Below, in pieces: positions 1-9,149 of a stretch of 40,687 nt of DNA; position 1 is the stretch's first letter; each line of letters begins with the position of its first letter. The DNA lies in contig NZ_VNIM01000031.1 of assembly GCF_007785815.1 (NCBI RefSeq), forward strand, positions 1 through 40,687. The letters run 5' to 3'. This stretch comes from Alterirhizorhabdus solaris. Its GTDB lineage: Bacteria; Pseudomonadota; Alphaproteobacteria; Sphingomonadales; Sphingomonadaceae. Below the pieces are notes generated by a model. That model made no database searches and was not told the origin of the DNA. It worked only from the letters and a program-made list of their open reading frames with translations. A program made the translations under genes and the position numbers.

Positions 1-1
1 G

Positions 2-1174
2 ATGGCGATCAACGCACTCGGCATCGACTCCATGCTGCCGGCGCTGCCCGCGATGGGCGCCTCGCTCGGCATCCCGGAAGAGAATCAGCGGCAGTGGATC
101 ATCGCCGCCTACGTCATCGGCTTCGGCTCGTGCCAGCTCGTCTACGGGCCGCTGATCGACCGGTTCGGCCGGCGGCCGATCCTCTTCGCCAGCTTGGGGT
201 TCTTTGCGGTCGCCTCGGTGGCCTGCGCCTTCGCCTATGACTTCCACACGATCCTGATCGGCCGGGTGTTGCAGGGCGTGGGCGCCGCGGCCTCGCGCGT
301 GCTGGCCGTGTCGATCGTGCGCGATAGGTTTTCCGGGCGGACGATGGCGCGGGTGATGTCGATCTCGTTCGTCGTCTTCCTCGCGGTGCCGATCCTCGCG
401 CCGAGCATCGGCCAGCTCATCATGCTGGTCGCGCCGTGGCACGGCATCTTCTACGCGCTGGCCGGCTTCGGCCTGTTCGTGGTGGCCTGGGCAGCGCTGC
501 GCCTGCCCGAGACGCTGCATCCGGACGATCGCCGGCCGATCTCGATCGCCAAGCTCTGGTCGGCGGCCAAGCTCACCCTCGGCAACCGCACCTCGATCGG
601 CTACACGCTGTCGATGACGCTGATGTTCGGCGCGCTGATGGGGTTCATCAACTCCGCGCAGCAGATCTTTGCCGACGGCTTCGGCGCGGTGCGCATCTTC
701 CCGCTCGCCTTTGCCGGTTGCGCCGGGCTGATGGCCGTCGGCTCCATCCTGAACGCGCGCATCGTCGAACGGCTGGGCACGCGCCGCGTGTCGCAGACGG
801 CGCTGCTGGCGCTCATCACGCTCTCGGGCATTCATGCGGTCGTCGTGCTCAGCGGGCATGAGACGATCTGGACGTTCTGCATCCTGCAGGCGCTGACGAT
901 GGGGTGCTTCCCGCTCTCCACCTCCAACTTCGGGGCGATGGCGATGGAGCCGGTCGGTCATATCGCCGGCACCGCCGCCTCCGTGCAGGGCACGATCTCG
1001 ACGCTGGGCGGGGCACTGATCGGCCTCGTCATCGGCCAGCAGTTCAACGGCACCTCGGCGCCGGTCGTGGTCGGCTACTTCCTCGCCGGCCTCGCCGCGC
1101 TGGGCATGGTGTTCTGGACGGAGCGCGGCAAGCTGTTTAGCGCGCACCACGTCGTCCCGCCGGCTCAGGCGTGA
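2..1174 (+). CDS. Bcr/CflA-type MFS drug exporter (5' end outside window)
   Basis: This is a polytopic inner-membrane transporter of the major facilitator superfamily, probably a proton-driven exporter of small toxic compounds. The visible 390 residues hold about twelve hydrophobic segments. The opening stretch with GIDSMLPALPAMG resembles the first helix of Bcr/CflA drug-resistance proteins, GPLIDRFGRRPI is the motif-A loop between helices 2 and 3, and QGVGAAASRVLAVSIVRDRF matches the Bcr helix-4 region. Family members usually have 10-20 residues before helix 1, so the ATG at position 2 is probably internal and the true start lies before the window. The 3' end overlaps the convergent hydrolase gene by 10 bp. 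The substrate cannot be read from sequence. Confidence 0.85.
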   Translation: MAINALGIDSMLPALPAMGASLGIPEENQRQWIIAAYVIGFGSCQLVYGPLIDRFGRRPILFASLGFFAVASVACAFAYDFHTILIGRVLQGVGAAASRVLAVSIVRDRFSGRTMARVMSISFVVFLAVPILAPSIGQLIMLVAPWHGIFYALAGFGLFVVAWAALRLPETLHPDDRRPISIAKLWSAAKLTLGNRTSIGYTLSMTLMFGALMGFINSAQQIFADGFGAVRIFPLAFAGCAGLMAVGSILNARIVERLGTRRVSQTALLALITLSGIHAVVVLSGHETIWTFCILQALTMGCFPLSTSNFGAMAMEPVGHIAGTAASVQGTISTLGGALIGLVIGQQFNGTSAPVVVGYFLAGLAALGMVFWTERGKLFSAHHVVPPAQA

Positions 1175-1878
1175 TCGCGGGCCACCACGTCGCGGATGAA
1201 ACCGGCGATGCTGGCGGCGATATCGTCGAGCGGGGTCGCCGTCAGCGGGTGCGCCGGGCCGGGAAACAGCCCGAGCCGCCATGTAGCGAAGCTGCCGGCA
1301 AGCGCGTGCGTCTCGGCCAGCGGCACCAACTGGTCCTCGCTGCCGTTCATCACCAGCACCGGCACCCGCATAGCGCGCAGGTCCCCGGGCGAAAGCGGCG
1401 GGTTGTGCCCCAGATCGGCGAACAGCCGCCGGTTGGCCGCGTTCACCAGCCGCCAGTCGGTCGGGTGGTGGATCGCGGCGAGTTCGGCCGCGCGGGGGTT
1501 GCCGGGGCGGGTCAGCCGCGCCGGGTCCGCAAGATGGACGATGTGCGCCACGGCGGCGGGATGCCATATCGCCCGCGCGGCGAGCGTCGCGATGCCGGCG
1601 ATCCGGTCGGGCCGGCGGTGGGCCAGCATCATCGCGAGCATCCCGCCGATGCTGTAGCCGAACACGAAGCATCGGCCGATCCCGGCGGTATCCATCGCCG
1701 CCTCGATATCGTCGGCTATGGCGGTGATGCCATACTCCGCCCCCGGCGGCGGGCGGCCGCCGTGGCCGAGCCAGTCAGGCGCGAAGGTAACGATTTCAGG
1801 CGGCAACCGCTGCGCGACCGGCGCCATCTCGGCCGCCGATCCGTTCGCGCCGTGGAGCAGGACCAGTGTTTCCGGCAC
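1165..1878 (-). CDS. alpha/beta-fold hydrolase
   Basis: A 237-residue cytoplasmic alpha/beta hydrolase with no signal peptide. LLHG near residue 7 is the oxyanion-hole strand. GYSIGG places the nucleophile at Ser76, Asp182 in the NGSEDQLVP segment is the likely acid, and His210 in GPAHPL is the likely base, so the triad is complete. The start used is GTG, preceded by a purine-rich GGGGGAG stretch. It begins 22 bp after the hslU stop on the same strand and may be the third gene of the hslVU transcript. The substrate is unknown; esterase or lactonase activity is possible. Confidence 0.85.
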   Translation of the reverse strand: MPETLVLLHGANGSAAEMAPVAQRLPPEIVTFAPDWLGHGGRPPPGAEYGITAIADDIEAAMDTAGIGRCFVFGYSIGGMLAMMLAHRRPDRIAGIATLAARAIWHPAAVAHIVHLADPARLTRPGNPRAAELAAIHHPTDWRLVNAANRRLFADLGHNPPLSPGDLRAMRVPVLVMNGSEDQLVPLAETHALAGSFATWRLGLFPGPAHPLTATPLDDIAASIAGFIRDVVARDHA

Positions 1879-1900
1879 CTGCTCCCCCCGCCCCTACCGC

Positions 1901-3199
1901 CTAGAGGACATATTTGCTGAGATCGGTATTGCGCGCGATCGCCTGCAACTGGCTCTCGACATAGGCCGCATCCACCGTCAGCGCCTCGCCCCGCCGGTCC
2001 TCGGCATCGAAGCTCACGTCCTCCAGCAACTTCTCCATCACGGTGGAAAGGCGGCGGGCGCCGATGTTCTCGATCTGCCCGTTCACCTCGGCCGCGATGC
2101 GGGCGATGGCGGCGATGCCGTCCTCGGTAAAGGTCACCTCCACCCCCTCGGTGCCGATCAGCGCGCGATACTGTTCGGTCAGGCTCGCCTGCGTCGCCGA
2201 CAGGATGCGGACGAAATCGGCCTCGGTCAGCGCCTTCAGCTCCACCCGGATCGGTAGTCGGCCCTGAAGCTCGGGCAGCAGATCGGAGGGCTTGGCAACG
2301 TGGAACGCGCCCGAGGCGATGAACAGGATGTGGTCGGTCTTCATCGGCCCGTATTTGGTGGCGACGGTGGTGCCCTCGATCAGCGGCAGCAGGTCGCGCT
2401 GCACGCCCTCGCGGCTCACCGATCCGCCACGCACGTCGGACACGGCGATCTTGTCGATCTCGTCGAGGAACACGATGCCGTTGGCCTCGGCATCGGCCAG
2501 CGCCGCACGGCTCACCTCGTCCTGATCGAGCCGCTTGTCCGATTCCTCCTCGATCAGCTTCGCCCAGGCGGCAGGCACCGGCAGCTTGCGGCGCTTCGGA
2601 CGCCCACCGCCCATCTTGCCCATGATCTCACCGAGATTGATCATGCCCATCTGGCCGGGCATCCCGGGAATCTCGAACTGCCCGCCGCCGGCATCCTCCA
2701 CCTCGATCTCGATCTCCTTGTCGTCGAGATGCCCGTCGGTGAAGCGCTGGCGGAAGGCGGTGCGGGTCGCCTCGCTGGCATCCTTGCCGGTCAGCGCGTC
2801 GAGCAGGCGGGCCATCGCCGCCTCCTCGGCCTTGTCACGCACGGCGGCGCGGCGGCGTTCCTTCTCCAGCCGCACCGCCTCCTCCACGAGATCGCGGGCG
2901 ATCTGCTCCACGTCGCGACCGACGTAGCCGACCTCGGTGAACTTGGTCGCCTCCACCTTCACGAACGGGGCATCGGCCAGCTTCGCCAGCCGCCGGCTGA
3001 TCTCGGTCTTGCCGCAGCCGGTCGGCCCGATCATCAGGATGTTCTTGGGCGTCACTTCCTCGCGCAACCCCTCGGGAAGGTGCTGGCGGCGCCAGCGGTT
3101 GCGCAGGGCGACGGCCACCGCGCGCTTGGCATCGGTCTGGCCGACGATATGGGCGTCCAGCGCGGCGACGATGGCTTTGGGGGTGAGGGCGTCGTTCAT
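1901..3199 (-). CDS. hslU: ATP-dependent protease ATPase subunit HslU
   Basis: HslU (ClpY) is the AAA+ unfoldase ring that feeds substrates to the HslV peptidase. The 432-residue protein shows Walker A GPTGCGKT (58-65), the pore-loop motif GYVGRD (91-96), an acidic I-domain insertion (about 110-230), Walker [11 protein letters not shown] (241-250), a sensor-2 segment with GARRL, and the C-terminal SKYVL tail that docks into HslV. Length is close to the 443 residues usual in the family. The ATG has a GGAG ribosome site about 8 nt upstream. hslV precedes it on the same strand, separated by 60 bp that contain a perfect 20-bp palindromic repeat. Confidence 0.98.
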   Translation of the reverse strand: MNDALTPKAIVAALDAHIVGQTDAKRAVAVALRNRWRRQHLPEGLREEVTPKNILMIGPTGCGKTEISRRLAKLADAPFVKVEATKFTEVGYVGRDVEQIARDLVEEAVRLEKERRRAAVRDKAEEAAMARLLDALTGKDASEATRTAFRQRFTDGHLDDKEIEIEVEDAGGGQFEIPGMPGQMGMINLGEIMGKMGGGRPKRRKLPVPAAWAKLIEEESDKRLDQDEVSRAALADAEANGIVFLDEIDKIAVSDVRGGSVSREGVQRDLLPLIEGTTVATKYGPMKTDHILFIASGAFHVAKPSDLLPELQGRLPIRVELKALTEADFVRILSATQASLTEQYRALIGTEGVEVTFTEDGIAAIARIAAEVNGQIENIGARRLSTVMEKLLEDVSFDAEDRRGEALTVDAAYVESQLQAIARNTDLSKYVL

Positions 3200-3210
3200 A
3201 GCAATATCTC

Positions 3211-3250
3211 CGTCATCCCGGCCCGGGCCGGGATCTCTGCGGCGAAGCGG
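3211..3250. repeat. intergenic palindromic repeat, copy 1 (inside hslVU)
   Basis: Bases 3215-3234 read ATCCCGGCCCGGGCCGGGAT, a perfect 20-bp palindrome, preceded by GTC and followed by CTCTGCGGCG. Related copies occur at 20706-20740, 23429-23468 and 30561-30592. This copy lies between the hslV stop and the hslU ribosome site, so it is transcribed and could fold in the mRNA. Confidence 0.8.
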
Positions 3251-3259
3251 AAAGCGGTA

Positions 3260-3811
3260 TCAGGCCGCCGGCTCGATCGTCTCGATCGTGAGGTTGCCGT
3301 TGGTGAACACGCACACGTCGGCGGCAATCGCCATCGCCTTGCGGCAGATCGTCTCGGCATCCTGCTCGTAATCCAGCAGCGCGCGTGCGGCGGCCAGCGC
3401 ATAGTTGCCGCCAGAGCCGATCGCGGCGACCCCTGCCTCCGGTTCCAGCACGTCGCCGTTGCCGGTCAGGATCAGCGTCACCTCCTTGTCGGCGACGATC
3501 ATCATCGCCTCCAGGTTGCGCAGGAACTTGTCGGTGCGCCAGTCCTTCGCCAGCTCCACGGCGGCGCGCAGAAGCTGGCCGCTGTGCTGCTCCAGCTTGC
3601 GCTCCAGCCGCTCGAACAGGGTAAAGGCATCCGCCGTCGCCCCGGCGAAACCGCCAATCACCGATCCGTCACCCAGCCGGCGCACCTTGCGCGCGTTGGG
3701 CTTGATGACGGTGTTGCCGAGCGAGACCTGCCCGTCACCCACCACCACCACCTTGTTGCCGCGACGGACCGACAATATCGTCGTGCCGTGCCATCCGATC
3801 TTGTCGCTCAT
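3260..3811 (-). CDS. hslV: ATP-dependent protease proteolytic subunit HslV
   Basis: HslV (ClpQ) is the N-terminal-threonine peptidase of the HslUV complex, a bacterial relative of proteasome beta subunits. The start chosen is the ATG at 3811, giving 183 residues beginning [13 protein letters not shown]; a longer reading to 3883 would cross the putative promoter and lacks homology. The mature enzyme should begin at Thr10 of the HGTTIL motif after removal of a nine-residue propeptide. [17 protein letters not shown] and [14 protein letters not shown] are family hallmarks. A GGGGAG ribosome site lies about 5 nt before the ATG. It is the first gene of the hslV-hslU operon. Confidence 0.97.
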   Translation of the reverse strand: MSDKIGWHGTTILSVRRGNKVVVVGDGQVSLGNTVIKPNARKVRRLGDGSVIGGFAGATADAFTLFERLERKLEQHSGQLLRAAVELAKDWRTDKFLRNLEAMMIVADKEVTLILTGNGDVLEPEAGVAAIGSGGNYALAAARALLDYEQDAETICRKAMAIAADVCVFTNGNLTIETIEPAA

Positions 3812-4148
3812 CGCACTCCCCGCATCAGGGTGGGGGATATGGGGAGGTGAGGGCGAACGCGCAATCGCCCACAGCGGGCGCAAGGCTTGCCGCGACAGAT
3901 GCGCTGCAACCGAAGTATCGACGGCGACATGTCAAGTCGAGGCACCGGATTTACTCCGTTTTGCTCATTACCAAGAGTTCACGGTCGATTAACTTGACGT
4001 TCATCCGCCGGGAACGCTCGCGCCCGTGAGGCGTGGTGCAAATATGCAACAACATAGCGCGATCTCGGCGGGTCGCACGAAGGGGGTGGAACCTGCGCGC
4101 GATCCGTCTATTCAGCCGACGCGTATTTGCAAATCGGAGTGTCCCCGT
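3812..4148. other. divergent intergenic region hslV / outer-membrane barrel
   Basis: This 337-bp gap separates two divergently transcribed genes. It holds the possible hslVU heat-shock promoter near the hslV end. Near the barrel gene it contains TGCAAATA at 4037-4044, its reverse complement TATTTGCA at 4124-4131 and the 10-bp palindrome ATTTGCAAAT at 4125-4134, all conspicuous AT-rich islands. No open frame here looks like a gene. Confidence 0.6.
3837..3864 (-). promoter_or_regulatory. possible heat-shock (sigma-32-type) promoter of hslVU
   Basis: On the minus strand, bases 3844-3837 read CCCCATAT, a full match to the CCCCATnT -10 element of sigma-32 promoters. Fourteen bases upstream is TTGCGC (3864-3859), a partial match to CTTGAA. 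Transcription would start near 3830, about 20 nt before the hslV ATG. The match is by eye. hslVU is a classical heat-shock operon in E. coli, which makes the call reasonable. Confidence 0.45.
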
Positions 4149-4766
4149 ATGAAGAAGATCATCCTCGCCCTGGCGACCGCGGGCGCCGCCCTCGGCGCCA
4201 CCGCCGCATCGGCCCAGGTCGTCAACAACACCACCTTCCGCGGCTTCCGTGCCGAGGGCCAGGTCGGCGGCGATCGTTTCCAGTCGCAGGGCGAGAGCAA
4301 CAACAAGTTCGGCTACGGCGGCGCCATCGGCTTCGACGGCACGATCGGCGACAAGATTGTGGTCGGCCCGGAAGCCACCTACTGGCGTGCCAACGAGTGG
4401 AACGGCAACCGCACCGCCGGCGTGCGTGGCGGCGTCGTCGACCACAAGTCGTTCGAAGAGTGGGGCGCTGCAGTGCGCGTCGGCTATCTCGTGACCCCGG
4501 CGCTGCTGGTGTACGGAAAGGCCGGCTACGTCAGCAACGAGTTCCGCAAGAGCTTCATCCCGGCCGCGCCGACCGCCACCGTGCGTGAGACGGGCTACTA
4601 CAACCGTGGTCGTTCGGACGGCTATCAGGTCGGCGGCGGCGTCGAGTATTCGCTCACCGACATGTTCTACGTGAACGGTGAATACAAGTACTCCAACTAT
4701 GCCAACGACTCGGTTCGTCAGCGCGCTCTGGTCGGCTTCGGCGTCCGCTTCAAGCCGGGCTTCTGA
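4149..4766 (+). CDS. small outer-membrane beta-barrel protein
   Basis: A 205-residue porin-family or OmpA-like eight-stranded barrel protein. The start is the ATG at 4149, because it gives a clean signal peptide (MKKIILALATAGAALGATAASA, split here as an N-terminal KK, a hydrophobic core and an ASA cleavage site) and has CGGAG 9 nt upstream. The remainder alternates polar and aromatic residues in amphipathic strands, with GLY/TYR-rich turns such as LLVYGKAGYVS, and ends in Phe, the usual C-terminal signal for outer-membrane assembly. It is monocistronic with a strong terminator. The exact role, structural or stress-related, is not evident. Confidence 0.85.
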   Translation: MKKIILALATAGAALGATAASAQVVNNTTFRGFRAEGQVGGDRFQSQGESNNKFGYGGAIGFDGTIGDKIVVGPEATYWRANEWNGNRTAGVRGGVVDHKSFEEWGAAVRVGYLVTPALLVYGKAGYVSNEFRKSFIPAAPTATVRETGYYNRGRSDGYQVGGGVEYSLTDMFYVNGEYKYSNYANDSVRQRALVGFGVRFKPGF

Positions 4767-4782
4767 TCCGAACGAGATAATG

Positions 4783-4814
4783 GGGCCGGCCTTCTGCGGA
4801 AGGCCGGCCCTTTT
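4783..4814 (+). terminator. rho-independent terminator of the barrel gene
   Basis: A perfect 12-bp stem (4783-4794 with 4799-4810, GGGCCGGCCTTC paired with GAAGGCCGGCCC) closes a TGCG tetraloop and is followed by TTTT at 4811-4814. It starts 16 bp after the stop codon. Confidence 0.92.
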
Positions 4815-4891
4815 CTGCGTCCGCGAGACAAGCGGCAGCGGCAACTTTTTGCAGTGCAGCATGTTGGGGTGGCATCCATCAGGAGCCACTC

Positions 4892-5941
4892 ATGAACAAA
4901 TCTGCTTTCGGCCGTATCCCGGCTGGCAAGATCCCTTCGTCGGGTAGCAAGCTTTCCCGCATCGGCGCCGGCATCACACCGAAGGGCGCACTGATCGCCT
5001 CGGGCGTCGTCGCCGCCCTTGCCGCCGCCGCCCTCTACAACCGTCGCGAAACGACCGTCGCAGAGCGCAATACGCCGCCGACCGGATCGTTCGTCGAGGT
5101 GGACGGGGTTGACCTCCACTATATCGCGCGCGGCACCGGGCGTCCGCTCGTCCTGCTCCATGGCAATGGCGTGCCGTTGCAGGACATGATCGTCAGCGGC
5201 CTGTTCGATCGCTCGGTCGAGGCCGGCTACCGGGTCATCGCGTTCGACCGGCCGGGTTACGGCTACAGCAGCCGCCCGAGCGACCGGATGTGGACCCCGC
5301 GCGAGCAGGGCGACCTGTTCGCGCACGCGCTTGCCACGTTGAAGATCGAACAGCCCGTCGTGCTCGGCCACAGTTGGGGCACCATGGTGGCGCTGGCGAT
5401 GGCGCTCGATCATCCGGAGAGCGTCGCCGCGCTCGTGCTGCTGTCTGGCTATTACTATCCCACCGTACGGCCCGATGCGTTGCCCCAGTTGCCCACCGCC
5501 GCACCGTGGCTGGGCACCTTGTTCGCCCATACGCTCACGCCGCTGATCGCCCGCCTGTTCGGCCCGTTGCAGGTGAAGGCCAGTTTCTCGCCTGCCCCGG
5601 TATCGCCTTGGTTCGCCGACTTCCCGGCACGGATGTCGCTGCGTCCCTCGCAGATCCGTGCGGCCTCGATCGAGGGTGCGATCATGGTGCCGGGCGCCGC
5701 GACGATCAGCAAACGATATGGCGAGCTCGATCTGCCCGTGGTCATCATGGCGGGCGACGGCGACAAGATCGCCTGGCCGGAGCGGCATGCGGTGCTTATG
5801 CATCATGAGATCGCACGGAGCGTGCTGCGCGTCGTGCCGGGTGTCGGCCACATGATCCACTACGACGCGACGGACGAGGTGGTGGACGGTATCCGCGACG
5901 CCGATCAGCGCAGCAGGCAGGCGACACCGATGGCCGCCTGA
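4892..5941 (+). CDS. membrane-anchored alpha/beta hydrolase
   Basis: A 349-residue alpha/beta hydrolase with an N-terminal hydrophobic anchor at about 33-49, so the catalytic domain probably faces the periplasm. LLHGNG (88-93) is the oxyanion-hole region, GHSWGT gives nucleophile Ser161, the GDGDK segment supplies the acid (Asp289 or Asp291), and His320 in GVGHM is the base. A cap region lies about 190-260. AGGAG is placed about 8 nt before the ATG. It stands alone between a terminator and a convergent tRNA-Pro. Epoxide-hydrolase or haloperoxidase-like relatives are possible; the substrate is not predictable. Confidence 0.85.
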   Translation: MNKSAFGRIPAGKIPSSGSKLSRIGAGITPKGALIASGVVAALAAAALYNRRETTVAERNTPPTGSFVEVDGVDLHYIARGTGRPLVLLHGNGVPLQDMIVSGLFDRSVEAGYRVIAFDRPGYGYSSRPSDRMWTPREQGDLFAHALATLKIEQPVVLGHSWGTMVALAMALDHPESVAALVLLSGYYYPTVRPDALPQLPTAAPWLGTLFAHTLTPLIARLFGPLQVKASFSPAPVSPWFADFPARMSLRPSQIRAASIEGAIMVPGAATISKRYGELDLPVVIMAGDGDKIAWPERHAVLMHHEIARSVLRVVPGVGHMIHYDATDEVVDGIRDADQRSRQATPMAA

Positions 5942-5952
5942 TGGGGTCTAGC

Positions 5953-6029
5953 TGGTCGGGGCGACAGGATTCGAACCTGCGACCCCCAGACCCCCAGTCT
6001 GATGCGCTACCAGGCTGCGCTACGCCCCG
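5953..6029 (-). tRNA. tRNA-Pro (anticodon GGG)
   Basis: A 77-nt cloverleaf on the minus strand. Acceptor arms CGGGGCG and CGCCCCG pair fully, the anticodon stem TCAGA/TCTGG encloses CTGGGGG giving anticodon GGG, and the T arm carries GCAGG-TTCGAAT-CCTGT. The terminal CCA is encoded. Confidence 0.97.
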
Positions 6030-6201
6030 ACCACGGCGGCGGCTTTAGGCGGCGATGCCGCACTTGGCAAGCGCCCGCTGATCGCGGCGGCGAACATGTC
6101 CCGGAGGCGCCGCAGCGCGGTTGCGCGGAGGCGCCCGCCCGTGATAGGCGCCGCGCGATCAACGGCCCCGCGCCCGCAGCTTCCAGGAAGCCTTTCCAGC
6201 G

Positions 6202-6543
6202 ATGTTCATCTCTCCCGCATACGCCCAGGCCGCCGGCGCGACCCCGCCCGGTGGCGCCACCGCCATCATCATGCAGATGGCGCCGCTGCTGCTGATCTTC
6301 GTCGGCTTCTACTTCCTCATCATCCGCCCGCAGCAGAAGCGCGCCAAGGCGCACCGCGATCTGCTGATGGCGGTGAAGAAGGGCGATCAGGTCATCACCG
6401 GCGGCGGCCTGCTCGGCAAGGTCACCCGCGTCGAGGAGGATGCGGTCGAGGTGGAGCTGGCCCCCAACGTGCGCGTCCGCGCGCTCAAGTCCACGCTCAC
6501 CGACGTGACCGGCACCGGCACCGCCAAGCCCGCGAACGACTGA
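6202..6543 (+). CDS. yajC: preprotein translocase subunit YajC
   Basis: YajC is a small single-span inner-membrane protein associated with SecDF. The 113-residue product has one hydrophobic segment at about 23-42 running into YFLIIRPQQKR, the family signature, followed by a cytoplasmic domain with KKGDQVITGGGLLGKV. It is first in the order yajC-secD-secF, with secD starting only 6 bp after its stop. AGGAAG lies about 12 nt before the ATG, somewhat far for a ribosome site. Confidence 0.96.
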   Translation: MFISPAYAQAAGATPPGGATAIIMQMAPLLLIFVGFYFLIIRPQQKRAKAHRDLLMAVKKGDQVITGGGLLGKVTRVEEDAVEVELAPNVRVRALKSTLTDVTGTGTAKPAND

Positions 6544-6549
6544 GCCGCC

Positions 6550-8151
6550 ATGCTCGACTTTCCGCGCTGGAAGATCTGGTCGATCTGCCTCACCCTGCTC
6601 GTCGGCGTGCTGTTCGCCATCCCCAGCTTTCTGCCGGAAGCGACGGTGGCGAAGTTCCCGCCCGGCGTGCCCAGCGCGCGGTTCAACCTCGGGCTCGACC
6701 TGTCCGGCGGCAGCCACATCCTGCTGGAGGCCGCGACCGACGATCTTGAAAAGCAGCAGCTCGCCAAGATGGAGGAAACCGTCCGCACCGAGATGCGGCG
6801 CGGCGACCCGCAGGTGAACATCGGCGATATCTCGACCACCGGCAACCGTCTCTCCTTCTTCGTCCGCGACGTAACGCAGCTCGACGCGGCGGTGGACCGT
6901 GCCCGCACGCTCACCAGCGCGGTCGGCGTCACCGGCAAGCGCGACTGGGATGTCGCGGTGGTCGATTCGACCCGTATCGTGATGACGCCCACCAAGGCCG
7001 GTCTCGCCTACGCCACCGACGAGGCGATGAAGGTCGCGGTCGAGGTGGTGCGCAAGCGCATCGACGAACTCGGCACGCGCGAGCCGACGATCATCCGCCA
7101 GGGCGACGACCGCATCGTGGTGCAGGTGCCCGGCCTGCAGAACCCGGCGGCACTCAAGGCATTGCTCGGCAAGACGGCCAAGCTGGAATTCAAGCTGGTC
7201 GACCTGACCGCCGACCCGGCGCAGATCGCGCAGGGGCGTGCGCCGATCGGCAGCCAGGTGCTGCCCTATCTCGACAATCCCGCCGGCGGCCAGCGCATCG
7301 CCGTGCAGCGCCGCGCGATCCTGTCCGGCGACGAACTGATCGACGCGCAGGTCGCGCGCGATCAGGATGGCCGCCCGGTCGTGTCGATCACGTTCAACTC
7401 GGCCGGCGGACGCAAGTTCGCGCGGGTGACGCAGGAGAACGTCGGCAAGCCGTTCGCCATGATTCTCGACAATCAGGTGCTGTCGGCGCCGAACATCAAC
7501 GAGCCGATCCTTGGCGGCAAGGCGCAGATCAGCGGCAACTTCAACGCCGAAAGCGCCAACGCGCTCGCCATCTCGCTACGCTCGGGCAAGCTGCCGGTGG
7601 CGCTGAAGGTGATCGAGGAGCGCACCGTCGGCCCCGATCTCGGCGCCGATTCGATCCGCTCCGGCGCGATCGCGGCGATCATCGCCACCGTCGCCGTGAT
7701 CGCCTTCATGATCGCCACCTACGGCCGCTTCGGCGTCTATGCGACGCTTGCGGTGGTCATCAACATCTTCGTCATCCTCGGCGTGATGGCGATCATCAAC
7801 GCCACGCTCACCCTACCCGGCATCGCCGGCTTCGTGCTGACGATCGGCGCGGCGGTGGATGCCAACGTGCTCATCAACGAGCGTATCCGCGAGGAGCAGA
7901 GGCGTGGCCGCAACGTGATCCAGTCGGTCGAGCTGGGCTACAAGGAAGCGAGCCGCACGATTTTCGACGCGAACGTGACGAACCTGATCGCGGCGATCAT
8001 CATGATCGTCTTCGGCTCCGGCCCCGTGAAGGGCTTCGCCGTGGTGCTCACCATCGGCATCGCCACCTCGGTGTTCACCGCCGTCCACTTCACCCGGATG
8101 CTGGTCGCCCTGTGGCTGCGCAAGCAGCGCCCGACGCACTTGAATATCTGA
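6550..8151 (+). CDS. secD: protein translocase subunit SecD
   Basis: SecD, with SecF, uses the proton motive force to pull exported proteins through SecYEG from the periplasmic side. The 533-residue protein has TM1 at about 9-27, the GLDLSGGSHILLE motif (48-60), a large periplasmic P1 domain, and five C-terminal membrane helices. The GAAVDANVLINERIREE segment (conserved SecD motif) lies between helices and GIATSVFTAVHFTRMLV near the end. Spacing to secF is 10 bp, so the two are co-translated or tightly coupled. Confidence 0.98.
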   Translation: MLDFPRWKIWSICLTLLVGVLFAIPSFLPEATVAKFPPGVPSARFNLGLDLSGGSHILLEAATDDLEKQQLAKMEETVRTEMRRGDPQVNIGDISTTGNRLSFFVRDVTQLDAAVDRARTLTSAVGVTGKRDWDVAVVDSTRIVMTPTKAGLAYATDEAMKVAVEVVRKRIDELGTREPTIIRQGDDRIVVQVPGLQNPAALKALLGKTAKLEFKLVDLTADPAQIAQGRAPIGSQVLPYLDNPAGGQRIAVQRRAILSGDELIDAQVARDQDGRPVVSITFNSAGGRKFARVTQENVGKPFAMILDNQVLSAPNINEPILGGKAQISGNFNAESANALAISLRSGKLPVALKVIEERTVGPDLGADSIRSGAIAAIIATVAVIAFMIATYGRFGVYATLAVVINIFVILGVMAIINATLTLPGIAGFVLTIGAAVDANVLINERIREEQRRGRNVIQSVELGYKEASRTIFDANVTNLIAAIIMIVFGSGPVKGFAVVLTIGIATSVFTAVHFTRMLVALWLRKQRPTHLNI

Positions 8152-8161
8152 GGGACACGCC

Positions 8162-9148
8162 ATGCGTCTGCTGAGAATCGTCCCCGACAACACCAACATC
8201 GGCTTCGTCCGGCTGCGCTTCGTCGCGTTCGCCTTCACCATCCTGCTCACCCTCGCCTCGATCACGCTGATCGCCACGCGCGGGCTGAATCTCGGCGTGG
8301 ATTTCGTCGGCGGGCTGATGATCGAGGCGGGGTTCAGCCAGCCCGTCCAGCTCGACGAACTGCGCGAGACGGTGAGCGGGCTGAACGTGGGCGAGATCTC
8401 GCTCCAGCAGTTCGGCGGACCGAACAACGTGGCGATCCGCCTGCCGCTGCCGCCGGGCGACGAGACCGCCGCGCAGACGGTGGTGAAGCGCGTGCAGGCG
8501 ACCATCGCGCAGAAGCACCCCGATGTGGTGTTCCGCCGCGTGGATACCGTGTCGGGAAAGGTATCGGGCGAGCTGATCCGCAACGGCATCTTCGCAGTGC
8601 TGCTCGCCATCGCGGGCATCGCGGTGTTCACCTGGGCACGGTTCGAGTGGCATTTCGGCGTCTCCACGCTGGTGGCGCTATTCCACGACGTGATCGTCAC
8701 GCTGGGCTTCTTCGCGCTGACCCGGCTGGAATTCGACCTCAACGTGGTGGCGGCGATCCTGACGATCGTCGGCTATTCGCTGAACGACAAGATCGTGATC
8801 GACGACCGCATCCGCGAGAACCTGCGCAAGTATCGCCAGATGGAGATCGGCGCGCTGATCGACCTGTCGGTCAACGAGACGCTGCCGCGCACGGTGATGA
8901 CGACGATGTCGATGGTGCTGGCGCTCGGCTCGCTGCTTATTTTCGGCGGTGAGGTGATCCGCGGCTTCACCTCGGCGATGCTGCTCGGCATCGTGATCGG
9001 TACCTACTCGTCGATCTACGTCTCGTCGTCGCTGCTGATCGCGCTCGGGATCGACCGTAGCACACTCGCCAAGCGTGCCACCCCGTCGCTGACGCCGGAA
9101 ATCAATGCCGAGCGCGTCACCCGTCGCCGCGACGATCCGAAGGCCTGA
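8162..9148 (+). CDS. secF: protein translocase subunit SecF
   Basis: SecF is the partner of SecD in proton-driven protein export. The 328-residue protein has a first membrane helix at about 20-40, the LGVDFVGGLMIE motif after it, a short periplasmic domain and five further helices. GYSLNDKIVIDDRIREN is the family signature (normally GYSxNDTVVVxDRIREN), and GEVIRGFTSAMLLGIVIGTYSSIYVSS completes the last helices. The next gene starts 1 bp after its stop, or overlaps it, depending on start choice. Confidence 0.98.
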   Translation: MRLLRIVPDNTNIGFVRLRFVAFAFTILLTLASITLIATRGLNLGVDFVGGLMIEAGFSQPVQLDELRETVSGLNVGEISLQQFGGPNNVAIRLPLPPGDETAAQTVVKRVQATIAQKHPDVVFRRVDTVSGKVSGELIRNGIFAVLLAIAGIAVFTWARFEWHFGVSTLVALFHDVIVTLGFFALTRLEFDLNVVAAILTIVGYSLNDKIVIDDRIRENLRKYRQMEIGALIDLSVNETLPRTVMTTMSMVLALGSLLIFGGEVIRGFTSAMLLGIVIGTYSSIYVSSSLLIALGIDRSTLAKRATPSLTPEINAERVTRRRDDPKA

Positions 9149-9149
9149 C

